Part shown: piece by piece, positions 36,441 to 47,177 of the stretch
Layout: each line of letters starts with the position of its first letter
Position numbering within the stretch: position 1 is the stretch's first letter
NCBI RefSeq assembly: GCF_040183065.1
Contig: NC_091120.1
Span: 17,959,208-18,023,207 of the forward strand
Direction of reading: 5' to 3'
DNA length: 64,000 nucleotides
Origin: Periplaneta americana
Lineage: Eukaryota > Arthropoda > Insecta > Blattodea > Blattidae
Notes under the pieces: generated by a model
Told to the model about the DNA's origin: nothing
What the model saw: the letters and a program-made list of their open reading frames with translations, nothing else
Databases searched by the model: none
Position numbers and translations under genes: made by a program

Positions 36441-37110
36441 TTATGAATGATATGTACCTATCCTAGTAAAGACGGTGTTTCGAAGTGCAATTCCAAAATA
36501 TCCGGGTTCGAATTCCAGTAGGGATTAAAAGAGAAAGTGACCCTGAAGCTCCTTCGGCTACTTATATAGTTTATTGCTAACGTAAGAATTTGAGTAGTTC
36601 CTGTTATAGGCCTACATGTTTCCACGATGTGGTACATAGTCATCGGAGAGAACTTAAAAGTTTATGCTTCCAGACGTTGTTCAAGATGCTGCGACGATCT
36701 CAGGTTACGGGCAGTAAACCTCTAGAACACATTAAGTTACTATAGTTGGCTGGTGTTAAATTCCTATTCGTTACACATGATGCCACGTAACATGACCTGC
36801 CATTACGTTTTATTTAGGTCAAAGTTTAGCGCCAATGAAAACTTTAATATAAACCAGTTTTGTTCAGTAGCTTTTTGCAAAGACAAGCAAAACGATGTCG
36901 CAATTACGAAATTACAGTATTATAAAATTATTTCCATTAAAGATTCAGAAGCAACTTTGTGGCACTTGTCGCAGTTGATTCATAAAAACACGTGTGAATG
37001 ACGCGCTCAAGCTAACGGCATGCATCTGGACTCGTGTTCTGATTTCAAACCATTCATGTCACTGATGTAAATACAGTCATAACTAAATTATGTATGGAAT
37101 TATAGCATGA
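36441..37110. other. No feature seen
   Basis: No recognisable gene or repeat. Confidence 0.35.
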
Positions 37111-37989
37111 GGTAGCTTATTTAAAACCAATTTTAATCCACTTTATTTATCACAGAAAAAAATAATTAAAATATGTCTTCATAAACATATTGATTTCCCA
37201 TCTCAAAAAATAGTTTTTAGATTTTATGTTCTTAAAATAAAACAAACTTATTGTATTGTATTAATAAAATTCATACATAAAAATCGAAATAATTTTGAAT
37301 TATATTATCGTAGTTATGAAACAAAAGGTGTGCATTCTTTAAGATTGTTTGAACCAAAATTCAACACTACTACAGTATTTAATGATAGTAGTAATTTAGG
37401 CCCAAGAATATATAACAAATTTATATTTAAATATCCTAATCTTGTCAATTGTAATACTTCTAGTAGTAAATTAAAAAAGTTATGTATGGATTTTATTTTA
37501 TCCAGTCTGCTGTCCAAAAATCTTAGAATTTATAAAACAGTTATATTACCGGTTCTTCTGTATGGTTGTGAAACTTGGACTCTCACTCTGAGAGAGGAAC
37601 ATAGGTTAAGGGTGTTTGAGAATAAGGTGCTTAGGAAAATATTTGGGGCTAAATGGGATGAAGCTACAGGAGAATGGAGGAAGTTACACAACGCAGAACT
37701 GCACGCATTGTATTCTTCACCTGACATAATTAGGAACATTAAATCCAGACGTTTGAGATGGGCAGGGCATGTAGCACGTATGGGCGAATCCAGAAATGCA
37801 TATAGAGTGTTAGTTGGGAGACCGGAGGGAAAAAGACCTTTAGGGAGGCCGAGACGTAGATGGGAAGATAATATTAAAATGGATTTGAGGGAGGTGGGGT
37901 GTGATGATAGAGACTGGATTAATCTTGCACAGGATAGGGACCGCTGGCGGGCTTATGTGAGGGCGGCAATGAACCTTCGGGTTCCTTAA
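37111..37989 (+). pseudogene. In-frame fusion of two LINE tails: CR1/Jockey-like C-terminus + RTE C-terminus
   Basis: The frame is open from just after TGA at 37108 to TAA at 37987-37989. Codons up to about 37498 encode a CR1/Jockey-type ORF2 end: QKKIIKICLHKHIDFPSQKI, then KNRNNFELYYRSYETKGVHS and NLGPRIYNKF, which matches the usual YxTR..L..P....GPKxYNxLP layout. From [15 protein letters not shown] (37499) to RAAMNLRVP it is the RTE tail seen elsewhere here, with KV deleted at the KNLKVRIYK site. So an RTE copy, 5'-truncated, sits in the end of another LINE without breaking the frame. The ATG codons inside have no special support. Function is not implied. Confidence 0.7.
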
Positions 37990-38253
37990 AAGCCATTTGT
38001 AAGTAAGTTGTAAGTAACATTGAAACTCAGTTAACATTAATTGATTTTTCAATATACGGTACCGAGCGAACCGTGAGTAATATCATTAATTTCAGATGGT
38101 TAATCTTTCAGATATTTCAAAGAAAAAAGTTTGATATAACTCTACTCTCTTTTCTTTCCTTTACGAGGTAAAAATTATTTTATATGAAATATTTCATAGT
38201 GTGTTTTTCGAAAGCCATTGATTGAATTTCCGATATACTCAGTAAATTTAAGA

Positions 38254-38498
38254 TTTATTGGTTATTCATTGGTTATTTTACGACGCTGTATCAACATCTA
38301 GGTTATTTAGCGTCTGAATGAGATGAACGTGATAATGCCGGTGAAATGAGTCCGAGGTCCACCACCGAAAGTTACCCAGGATTTGCTCATATTGGGTTGA
38401 GGAAAAATCCCGGAAAAAACTTGCCCCGACCGGGATTCGAATCCGGGCCACCTGATTTTGCGGCCAGATGCGCTGACCGTTACTCCACAGGTGTGGAC
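38254..38498 (-). mobile_element. tRNA-derived SINE, family 1, copy 1
   Basis: Minus-strand head GTGGAGTAACGGTCAGCGCA (A box) and GGATTCGAATCCCGGTCGGG (B box); tail ends AGCGTCGTAAAATAACC. Flanked by a 12-bp target duplication GTAAATTTAAGA (38242-38253, 38499-38510). Confidence 0.95.
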
Positions 38499-38726
38499 GT
38501 AAATTTAAGAGAGCAGTGTATTATGATAATGTGTGATTGAAAGAATTTTTAAATGTGCAGAAATTGACCCGAACAAATGTTGCTTTTCGTTCTGGAAAGG
38601 AAATTTAAAGTAATTCATTCATTCAGTATTCTGCCCAAGGGCAGGTCTTTTACTGCAAACCCAGCTTTCTTCAATCTTTCTTACTTTCTGCCTTCCTCTT
38701 TGTCTCCTCATATGATCCATATATTT

Positions 38727-39310
38727 TTATGCTCGACCATGCCGAAATGTAATAATTATACACCTGGTAGCAGTCCTTTAATGCATGTCATTAAAGTACA
38801 CCTATTCATTAAAGTTCAGGTTTTCGATTATTCTCGGATATGCAATCGAAAGACAACTAGCAAAACGTCACGCAGGTTGGAAGTCCAATACTGTCGCAGA
38901 ATGTTATGTTCTGTTACTATAATAATTAGAGTTAATTGTAAATAATATTCAAATAAATTCAATTTGTCATCTCGTTTTTCAATGTCGAATTCAATTTCAA
39001 GGTTATATCAAGTTTACTCTCTAGGTTATATCAAGGTCGTCGACATTCGTTGCCCGGAAAAAAATCAATACTTTCGCGTCTGCGCACATCTCACAATTTA
39101 CGAGATTGCACAAGGTCAGTTCGCTCCCCAGTCACATAAGAATAAAATGAATACTTATGAATAATTTCAAGTTAGAAATATGGTCGAGCATAAAAAGTCG
39201 TATGAAACTTGCCTATAATGGTAATTAAGACGCTCGTATGAAAATTATGAAACTCGCTTGCGCTCGTTTCATAAACATCCTCGCGTCTTAATTACTATCA
39301 TTATAGGCTC
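38727..39310 (+). repeat. Interspersed repeat, copy 2: tyrosine-recombinase-like remnant
   Basis: Plus-strand frame 38838-38928 reads AKRHAGWKSNTVAECYVLLL and stops. It is matched inverted by 57680-58272 over its whole length, including TCTGCGCACATCTCACAATT and the terminal hairpin GTAATTAAGACGC (39221-39233) / GCGTCTTAATTAC (39283-39295). Confidence 0.8.
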
Positions 39311-39531
39311 GTTGCATAATGTACTATAATGTTGTCTATCATCTGATATACATTGGATCCATGCTCATTGATTTACGTGGAAACAGTTGGCGACACCGAC
39401 TAAACAAAAAAACGATCATGCGATAAATTGATAGTGATAAATCGAGCTGCAGAAATTATCGCGATGTATGACTGTGATTGGTTGGAATTCAAAATTTCAT
39501 TACGCTTCATTGGCCGAAAATGGAATGACGT

Positions 39532-39782
39532 GTCCACAGCTGTGGAGTAACGGTTAGCGCGTCTAGCCGCGAAACCAGGTGGCCCGGGTTCGATTCCCGG
39601 TCGGGGCAAGTTACCTGGTTGAGGTTTTTTCCGGGGTTTTCCCTCAACTCAATATGAGCGAATGCTGGGTAACTTTCGGTGCTGGACCCCGGACTCATTT
39701 CACCGGCATTATCACCATCTCATTCAGACGCTAAATAACCTGAGATATTGATAAAGCGTCGTAAAATAATCTACTAAAATAA
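39532..39782 (+). mobile_element. tRNA-derived SINE, family 1, copy 2 (complete)
   Basis: Head TGTGGAGTAACGGTTAGCGC and B box GGGTTCGATTCCCGGTCGGG. A 15-bp target duplication AAAATGGAATGACGT lies at 39517-39531 and 39783-39797. The empty site exists at 34322-34340. Confidence 0.97.
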
Positions 39783-40283
39783 AAAATGGAATGACGTCAT
39801 ATAAACCAAATAGTCAATAGTAATCTTACTAGAGATTTTGATTTATCTAGAGAAAATCAAAACTCGAGTGGGATTTAATTGACTATTACACGATTAAAAG
39901 AAAATATATAGCCCTAAAGATTAGAAGAAATAAAATAGGTTTACTCTTATACAATAAAATACTAATTGATTTACTAAAATATTTCACTAATGTTAGCTTC
40001 ACCAAAACGTTTGAACGGAGTCGCCATTTTCAGTTGACTATCTATGCGGAAAACAAATGACGATCACAAAGCATGTTTTATAGTACCGTAAAGAATGTTA
40101 AGTTTGAAATGTTGGCAAAGAAAGAAAGAAATACCAGGGAAGTGATAAAAACAAAGAAATACTAGGTAGGCCTAAGTGTTAAAAATAAACAAATTCTAGG
40201 GAAGTGATAAAAGTGTAGCAATAAACAGCCATGATTGGCTGAAATACATCCTTTCGTGCCGTTTTATTGGCCAAAAGTAGTAT

Positions 40284-40434
40284 TTTTTATTGGGCTATTT
40301 TACGACGCTGTATCAACATCTAGGTTATTTAGCGTCTGAATGATATGAAGGTGATAATGACGGTGAAATGAGTCCAGGGTGCAGCACCGAAAGTTACCCA
40401 GCATTTGCTCGTATTGGGTTGAGGGAAAACCCCG
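40284..40434 (-). mobile_element. tRNA-derived SINE, family 1, copy 3 (5'-truncated)
   Basis: Only the tail half is present, without the A and B boxes. Target duplication CAAAAGTAGTAT at 40272-40283 and 40435-40446. Confidence 0.92.
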
Positions 40435-40460
40435 CAAAAGTAGTATGATGTAGTAAAAGT

Positions 40461-40839
40461 TGTTGTTGTTTTCTAATGCCAGGCGTTTGACAATAAAATC
40501 ATTTGACCTCTTGCACTCCAATATTTTTCAAAGATAGTATCATGGTCAGCCACTGAAGCACAGATTTCTTGGTTTGAGTTGCACAATGGGCAGTTTAAAA
40601 TATTTTCATTGGTCAGCATTAAGGTTTGCTTCTTGAATAAGAAAGATATCTATATTATTATCTGAGAGTATATTGGCTGGTTCAGTCTTCTTGGCTGATG
40701 TTATACCGCCAGCATTCCATTGTAAGATGTTTAGTTGATTCTGTACCATTAAAGTAGTCCCCGCCCGGAGATCCGATCTGGGGACTATTTTACCTCTGGA
40801 TAATTTTACCTTAATGGTACTCATTTTATATTGGAGTGA
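40461..40839 (-). mobile_element. Internally deleted LINE (endonuclease start joined to 3' end)
   Basis: On the minus strand 40824-40606 encodes MSTIKVKLSRG ... NQLNILQWNAGGI, then NNIDIFLIQEANL, the start of an APE-type endonuclease ORF2. It is followed directly at about 40605 by the LINE 3' end also present at 27970-28170. A 14-bp target duplication GATGTAGTAAAAGT (40447-40460, 40840-40853) shows the 379-bp deleted form itself inserted. It is non-autonomous and would need a partner's reverse transcriptase. Confidence 0.85.
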
Positions 40840-41214
40840 GATGTAGTAAAAGTGTAATAGTCAGCACAAAAATGGACACGTCCTGTCTCAAACAGTAAGC
40901 TTAGAGAGCAAGTGATCTGTTTACATTTTCAGGCCATTTCTGAGAATGAGTCTAACCACTATCTGAAAGAGATCATGTCTCTAGAACAGGTATGCTCAAA
41001 ATTGTAAAAGCTCCGATTACACGGATGATGCTGCACTGCATAACACACACAGCGTACGAACTGGGCTCCGCAACTACATTGCAGCACCGCCCGTGGCATC
41101 GCTCTCATACTCTTACAAATACGGATAATAAACTGAATTTGAAAAAGGAAAGAATATACACTGTAATATTCAGTTATTACATTGTGTATTATATTTAATA
41201 TAGTTATGATGATA

Positions 41215-41233
41215 TTATTATTATTATTATTAA

Positions 41234-41271
<38 letters not shown>

Positions 41272-41272
41272 C
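41215..41272. repeat. (ATT)n microsatellite
   Basis: ATT/TTA units with a few interruptions (TTAATATTATT). Confidence 0.95.
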
Positions 41273-41299
41273 ATAGATAATGTTATTTTCATATTCCAC

Positions 41300-42006
41300 C
41301 ATATATTGCGGTCTGTTCAACGTATGCATTGTTTTCTGCAAGTAATCAGAAATCTATTTCCAACGAATTAACTCAATGCGCAGCTGGCTCAAAAGATGCT
41401 CATCTGTTAATCAGGATCTATGTTTAGATTTAGCAACTTTCATTCTCTAAAATAATTCTTCGCACACATGTCGAGGCGAAGGTAGCTAACATAGTGGTAG
41501 AGAATAAGCTCATCGTGGGATATTTCGGTTTGTTAATTTTTTAATACTTCTATGCTTGTCAAGTCATATTCTCTGCATTTAGTTCTCAATTCTAAGTTAC
41601 TTTGTAAATCAATTAACTCGTCCTGGAACTGTACTCTCACGGATTGTACTAAATTTACTACGAAAGGATTAGCAAAAAAGATTAATATCACTTTCCATAC
41701 GTCTAAAATCACTAAATCTGTGTTCTGTGAATTCAAATTTGAGTTGTTCCAGTGCACAGATATTATAATTAACTATATATTTTGTTCAGGCACCATACAT
41801 CTCTTTACAAGTTCACCATCCGTGAAGGGTTTTAGTGCCTTAGCTAATTCCCAACATACTACATAACTTGCTCCTAAACATAGACTCTGAATTGTTCGAT
41901 TCTCTTCAATGTTTGGCCTTTCATTAAGTGCTTTCAATTCTTGAAACTGTAGTGCCTCTGAAAAGGTATTTTATCATAACATGTATTTCTGTTAAAATAA
42001 AATCAC

Positions 42007-42008
<2 letters not shown>
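41300..42008. other. No feature seen
   Basis: No recognisable gene or repeat; overlapping chance ORFs on both strands. Confidence 0.35.
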
Positions 42009-42078
<70 letters not shown>

Positions 42079-42079
42079 T
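42009..42079. repeat. (AAT)n microsatellite
   Basis: About 23 AAT units, ending just before the hAT element's flank. Confidence 0.97.
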
Positions 42080-42105
42080 GTAATATACCTAACAATAGTA
42101 ATAAC

Positions 42106-43571
42106 TAGAGCAGTGCAAAGGGAGCAGTTTTTCGACACAACGGCAACAGGGCAAGGGTTGTAAATTCACCTTGTGTACCCGCAGAGGTCTGACTCTGCGA
42201 TACACAGGATAGCTGCAAGCAGTAGGTACAGCTTAGTAAAGCAAACGTCAATACTGAAGGAACATGAGAACAGTTCGGTTCTAGTATTACGATGCCTGAG
42301 GGGGAGAAAATTCGTTCGGCGAAGTTTAAGAGACTTATTTCCGAATATGGTGATATTTTTTTGTTGCAGCGAAGATAAACTATTCTGCAAATTGTGTAAA
42401 ATATCAGTTTCAGTAAATAGAGCATGTAATATTCTAAGATATGTAAATAGGGATGTACACAAACGTGCCCTCATGAAGTTGAAAAAAGGCGAAAAATGTG
42501 AGCAGGGTCATAGTTCTTCATCCGTGTTCCATGAAGAAATGTGTGATGCGTTTTGTTAAGCATTCAAGAAGATATGTCCTGGTGTATCTCTTCCTCCTTC
42601 TCCTATACTTACTCGATGGGGTTCCTGATTGAAGGCCTGCATTTATTACTGTAAATATTTCGACCAGGTACAGAATGTTATTCAATCATTTGATGTGAAA
42701 GATGCATTTGCAATACCACTAGCCCAACGTCTGTTGGTTGATTCAAGCATAAAACAACAATTGGAATACATTGAATCGAATTACGGGTTTATTCGTGATT
42801 GCATAACAGCTTTAGAAAAGTCTGGTACAAAACTGGTTGATCAGTTTTTCCTATTGCGAAATATCTGGAAGAAAGTGACTCAAGTAGACGATAAAATTGC
42901 TAAATAATATGTGCGAAAATAAAAAATATGTTGAAAAAAATTGTGGATATTATAAACTTTGCAAGATTAGTGACAGTATTTCTGGAGATAAGGATTCCTT
43001 TGAAGAACTAACAGAAGTTTAAAAGATGTTGCACAGGATTTTACGTATGCCCCAGTTGTTTCAACAGACGTAGAAAGAAGCTTCTCCACATATAAGGCCA
43101 TGCTATCAGATAGACGATAATCGTCTTCTGTTAATAACTTACAAATGTCATTTGTTGTGCACTATAACAATATTTGGAAGAAAAGTGATAACGTATAACA
43201 TGTGCATTGTAAGGAAAAGAAAAAGACAAAAAACAATAGTTCAAGTTCTTTTGCGAATAGAATATCATGAACCCGTTACAAATAAACAGTGATTTTGTTT
43301 GCGTTCTGTATGAAATCATACATGTAAAGTATATATTATTTGTTTAGGATGAAATGGTTAATTAGTTTTGCAATTTTGATATCTTATTAAAGTATCTGTA
43401 GAAAATGAATTGCAGAAACGTTAGGGAACTGTGTCATTTCTATTGTGTCGTCTGTACGTCAACACATCGTGTACCTGACCGTCGCTTGTACACAGGGAAC
43501 ACGCCGAGTAACGTCGGAACCCTTGCTATGATGCCATTCTGTCTGTCATGTGCTCCGTCTGCACCGCTCTA
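42106..43571 (+). mobile_element. hAT transposon, internally deleted
   Basis: TIRs TAGAGCAGTGCAAAGGGAGC and, inverted, TAGAGCGGTGCAGACGGAGC. An 8-bp target duplication GTAATAAC (42098-42105, 43572-43579) identifies the hAT superfamily. 1466 bp long; it encloses transposase fragments (next entry). Confidence 0.93.
42300..43110 (+). pseudogene. hAT transposase fragments: BED-like finger, central part, hATC dimerisation domain
   Basis: 42300-42490 encodes LFCKLCKISVSVNRACNILR ... VHKRAL, a CxxC...H BED-type finger with one metal-binding His missing. After a stop at 42557-42559, SLPPSPILTRWG and then KACIYYCKYFDQVQNVIQSF (42634 on) match the hAT region before the C-terminal domain, ending at 42907. 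At 43048-43119 a separate frame reads APVVSTDVERSFSTYKAMLS DRR, the hATC dimerisation motif. Frameshifts, stops and loss of most of the catalytic core make it inactive. No host gene function is indicated. Confidence 0.85.
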
Positions 43572-43587
43572 GTAATAACAATACTAC

Positions 43588-43610
43588 TACTACTACTACT
43601 ACTACTACTA

Positions 43611-43652
<42 letters not shown>

Positions 43653-43656
43653 GTAA
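43588..43656. repeat. (ACT)n then (AAT)n microsatellite
   Basis: About eight ACT units followed by about 15 AAT units. The RTE copy begins directly after it. Confidence 0.95.
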
Positions 43657-44745
43657 AAGGCTTATGACTCGGTTAAGAGGGAAGTATTATATGATATTCT
43701 TATTGAATTTGGTATTCCCAAGAAACTAGTTCGATTAATTAAAATGTGTCTCACTGAAACATACAGCAGAGTCCGTATAGGTCAGTTTCTATCTGATGCT
43801 TTTCCAATTCACTGCGGGCTAAAGCAGGGAGATGCACTATCACCTTTCCTTTTTAACTTTGCTCTAGAATATGCCATTAGGAAAGTTCAGGATAACAGGC
43901 AGGGTTTGGAATTGAACGGGTTACATCAGCTTCTTGTCTATGCGGATGACGTGAATATGTTAGGAGAAAATACACAAACGATTAGGGAAAACACGGAAAT
44001 TTTACTTGAAGCAAGTAGAGCGATCGGTTTGGAAGTAAATCCCGAAAAGACAAAGTATATGATTATGTCTCGTGACCAGAATATTGTACGAAATGGAAAT
44101 ATAAAAATTGGAGATTTATCCTTCGAAGAGGTGGAAAAATTCAAATATCTTGGAGCAACAGTAACAAATATAAATGACACTCGGGAGGAAATTAAACGCA
44201 GAATAAATATGGGAAATGCGTGTTATTATTCGGTTGAGAAGCTCTTATCATCCAGTCTGCTGTCGAAAAATCTGAAAGTTAGAATTTATAAAACAGTTAT
44301 ATTACCGGTTCTTCTGTATGGTTGTGAAACTTGGACTCTCACTCTGAGAGAGGAATATAGGTTCAGGGTGTTTGAGAATAAGGTGCTAAGGAAAATATTT
44401 GGGGCTAAGCGGGATGAAGTTACAGGAGAATGGAGAAAGTTACACAACACAGAACTGCACGCATTGTATTCTTCACCTGACATAATTAGGAACATTAAAT
44501 CCAGACGTTTGAGATGGGCAGGGCATGTAGCACGTATGGGCGAATCCAGAAATGCATATAGAGTGTTAGTTGGGAGACCGGAGGGAAAAAGACCTTTAGG
44601 GAGGCCGAGACGTAGATGGGAGGATAATATTAAAATGGATTTGAGGGAGGTGGGGTATGATGATAGAGACTGGATTAATCTTGCACAGGATAGGGACCGC
44701 TGGCGGGCTTATGTGAGGGCGGCAATGAACCTTCGGGTTCCTTAA
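43657..44745 (+). pseudogene. RTE-type non-LTR retrotransposon, 5'-truncated, RT palm to C-terminus
   Basis: The longest RTE copy here, open for 362 codons from 43657 to TAA at 44743-44745. It starts [19 protein letters not shown], which carries the first catalytic Asp of the palm (motif A). Then come [20 protein letters not shown] (motif B) and [12 protein letters not shown] (motif C, the catalytic Y-A-D-D), followed by the thumb and the [10 protein letters not shown] ... RAAMNLRVP tail. The endonuclease and the RT fingers are missing. The only ATG (43744) is internal to the RT, so it is not a functional start. The frame is intact, suggesting a young insertion. Confidence 0.92.
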
Positions 44746-44812
44746 AAGCCATTTGTAAGTAAGTAAGTAAGTAATAATAATAATAGTAACAATAATAATA
44801 ACAACGTTGGTA
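44746..44812 (+). repeat. RTE 3' tail (TAAG)n running into (AAT)n
   Basis: AAGCCATTTGTAAGTAAGTA then AATAATAATAATAG. The AAT flank resembles the 5' flank at 43614-43656, consistent with insertion into an AAT microsatellite. Confidence 0.85.
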
Positions 44813-45281
44813 TATGAATACATATTACAGAAAACAGCTTCCCTGTCACTTCGGCATGTTCTGGATGGCAGAGCGTATAATGTCATTTTATGTTGCTCAG
44901 TAGTGTTCCTTACAGTACTTTAAAACATAGTAAAAGCTTTACCGAATGAAAAACAATATGGTATATGTCGTTTGCTTACAGAAGGTTTTGACTGTGTCAT
45001 TGTCCCGCACTATTCGTACGTTACTAAGTACTTGAACTGCCTTCCGCAGTCATCCGTCGAGCTTCGAACGAGGAACAGCACGCTTGACATTCGAAGGTTG
45101 TGATTACAGAACGTAATCGCGAGTCAGCGAATGAGCATACCTGCTCTAGACTAAGAAGTCCTTGAAAGAGTAGAAGAATACCACGATTTGATAGTGGAAT
45201 GGAACAGGTTTCCAATCTATAAAAAGTTAGAGACGTAGTAATGTTTCAGAAAAAGAGTTTTTTTTTAATCACTACGTAATA
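44813..45281. other. No feature seen
   Basis: No recognisable gene or repeat. Confidence 0.35.
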
Positions 45282-45289
45282 CTTATAAC

Positions 45290-46040
45290 CAAAGCTCGGA
45301 ACTTGGGGACTTGTGTCGTGTGCATGAGTAAGGTTACAGGTACAACGTACACAAAGCTCACGCTGCAAGTGCTCAGGGACAGTCGTGTGTACTAAGAAAG
45401 TGGCCACAACTAATGACAGGAAGACGGACGAAGAAACTGTTATGTCGAACCCAGTGACATTCAGAGAATTAAAGGTAAACGGTCTGTTTGAGGAAATAGA
45501 AAATACGTGTTATTTCGAATGGGTATTATAGAAGTTTGAAAATACATTTTGTTTTAAATTTAAGATACAGAATTTCGTGGAGAATTCGGAGGAGATACAT
45601 AATTTTTTTTCGAATGGAGAGTTTATATTTTGTAAGTTGTGCCACACACAAACTAGAGGCTGGAAACGGAATTCATTGAAAGGCATTGCAACTGCTAGCA
45701 ACTGCTGAAAATCGAACAGAAAACAGTAACAGTGAAAAAATTCAGTATTTTAAGTCTACTACCGAAAAATCTTCGAATGTAGGTAGTCATACACTGTAAT
45801 AAAATGTACACAGCGGAACAGTAAATTTGATATTTTTTCATGTTTATTTTTATTATATATATATGCTATGAAATTACGTGTTTCAACCTACCATAATATT
45901 ATCAATATGTTGTCGGAGCCAGAAACCACTTTTGTAGCAGACCTGACAGTACCTCCGAGCTGGAAGCGGGAGTTTGTTGACATTGAAGTCCGGTCGCTTA
46001 GCCACGTGCAAAGACACAAGTCCCCAAGTTCCGAGCTTTG
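45290..46040 (+). mobile_element. hAT-type non-autonomous transposon
   Basis: TIRs CAAAGCTCGGAACTTGGGGA and its inverse (46015-46040), followed on both sides by CTTGTGTC inside. An 8-bp target duplication CTTATAAC lies at 45282-45289 and 46041-46048. At 45586-45705 the frame NFFSNGEFIFCKLCHTQ resembles the start of a hAT BED finger. 751 bp, no catalytic domain. Confidence 0.9.
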
Positions 46041-46048
46041 CTTATAAC

Positions 46049-46729
46049 TTTATGACTTCGTAACGTCAGGATTCTTGTAGATGTTTCCTGTGATTCAAAG
46101 TCGGCGAGAATATTATGAAGGTGGTAAATGTCATATTTATATTACTGCCCGCCCTACAACGACCGTAGCAGAAGTTCACTGTAGCCAACATGATAACGGT
46201 TAAATAGCTACATCTGCGATTAAAGCCTACATTCCGCGACTATAAAGCAACAGTCATCAGTTTTAAATGCAGGTAATTATTTCACCAGTGGACTTGATAT
46301 CACAGGGTTTGGGGCCATACATCAAATTCATCCTGAGGTTTATAAAGCTTCGTTCACATAGTTACCTTGTAAATTATGGTCACATAGCTTTCATCACTTC
46401 AGTTATAACAATGTAGGGGTCAATTACTCCTCGTAGACAACACCAAAATTGTGATCTCTTCGCTAATTCGCTAATTTACTCTACAGGAGCCCGATCCACT
46501 AAGGTATGGTGCTGTACATTACAAATAAATTCTCTAGTACAAAGTACTAAAAATACGAAAATTTCTGTTCCACAAAAGACTTTTCTACAGTAGTACTTTA
46601 CCACTCCAAACTTACAAATTACCAATGACGTTTCATGATTGTGTTCCACAAAAGTAAGTTACTAATATATTTTGTAACTTACTAGTGAATTGTCAAGTAT
46701 TCTCTACCAATGAAACAGTTATGTTATTA
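46049..46729. other. No feature seen
   Basis: No recognisable gene or repeat. Confidence 0.35.
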
Positions 46730-47103
46730 TGCAAATCTAGTCTTTCAGGTAAAGCTCCCAGTAAAGCAGATTTGAATAATTTGAAGGGAAAAAATTGTTC
46801 CGGGGCCGGCTATCGATCCCGGGACCTCTTTACCTGAAAAACTAGATTTGCATAATATATACGTCACTGTGTACGTTAACAGAAAACCACAATTCCAAGT
46901 CACACAGAGATTGTGTGCACTCGATGTGGGTCTCTGGCGTTTCGTCAGCCCACGCGAGTTGTGTGGATATAAAGGGGAAAAGTTGAGACGGTGTCGGGTA
47001 GAGTTCCCGGGTAGCTCAGTTGGCAGAGCGCTGGTACGTTCAACCAGAGGTCCCGGGATTGATACCCGGCCCCGGAACAATTTTTCCCTTGAAATTATTC
47101 AGT
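46730..47103. mobile_element. tRNA-derived SINE with inverted partner copy
   Basis: The right half (46990-47103, plus) has a full tRNA-like head: GGGTAGCTCAGTTGGCAGAG (A box), GGGATTGATACCC (B box), then CCCCGGAACAATTTTTCCCT. The left half (46772-46829) is the inverse of its last 58 bases. A second inverted pair, GCAAATCTAGT.TTTCAGGTAAAG (about 46732-46753 / 46831-46853), surrounds the left half. No intact tRNA gene: the acceptor stem does not pair. Confidence 0.75.
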
Positions 47104-47177
47104 TATGTTATTGTTTTGTTTGTTTCATGACCTGCCTACTCCATTATAAATATACTTACTTATTTACTTACTCGCTT

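Larger units (their letters stand above)
39375..40865 (+). repeat. Interspersed repeat H, copy 2, interrupted by three nested insertions
   Basis: Host segments are 39375-39531, 39783-40283, 40435-40460 and 40840-40865. The first matches 34188-34375. The rest match 53770-54850 inverted (ACTCGAGTGGGATTTAATTG, CAAAACGTTTGAACGGAGTC, GCCAAAAGTAGTAT). The region 40110-40215 holds two or three degenerate AAACAAA..CTAGG units of the minisatellite expanded at 53884-54545. Confidence 0.8.

Noticed and set aside
42173-42559. Host zinc-finger gene
   Set aside because: It lies inside TIRs with an 8-bp target duplication and matches a hAT transposase N-terminus.
47000-47087. Possible functional tRNA gene
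   Set aside because: A and B boxes are good, but the acceptor stem does not pair and the sequence continues as a SINE body with an inverted partner.
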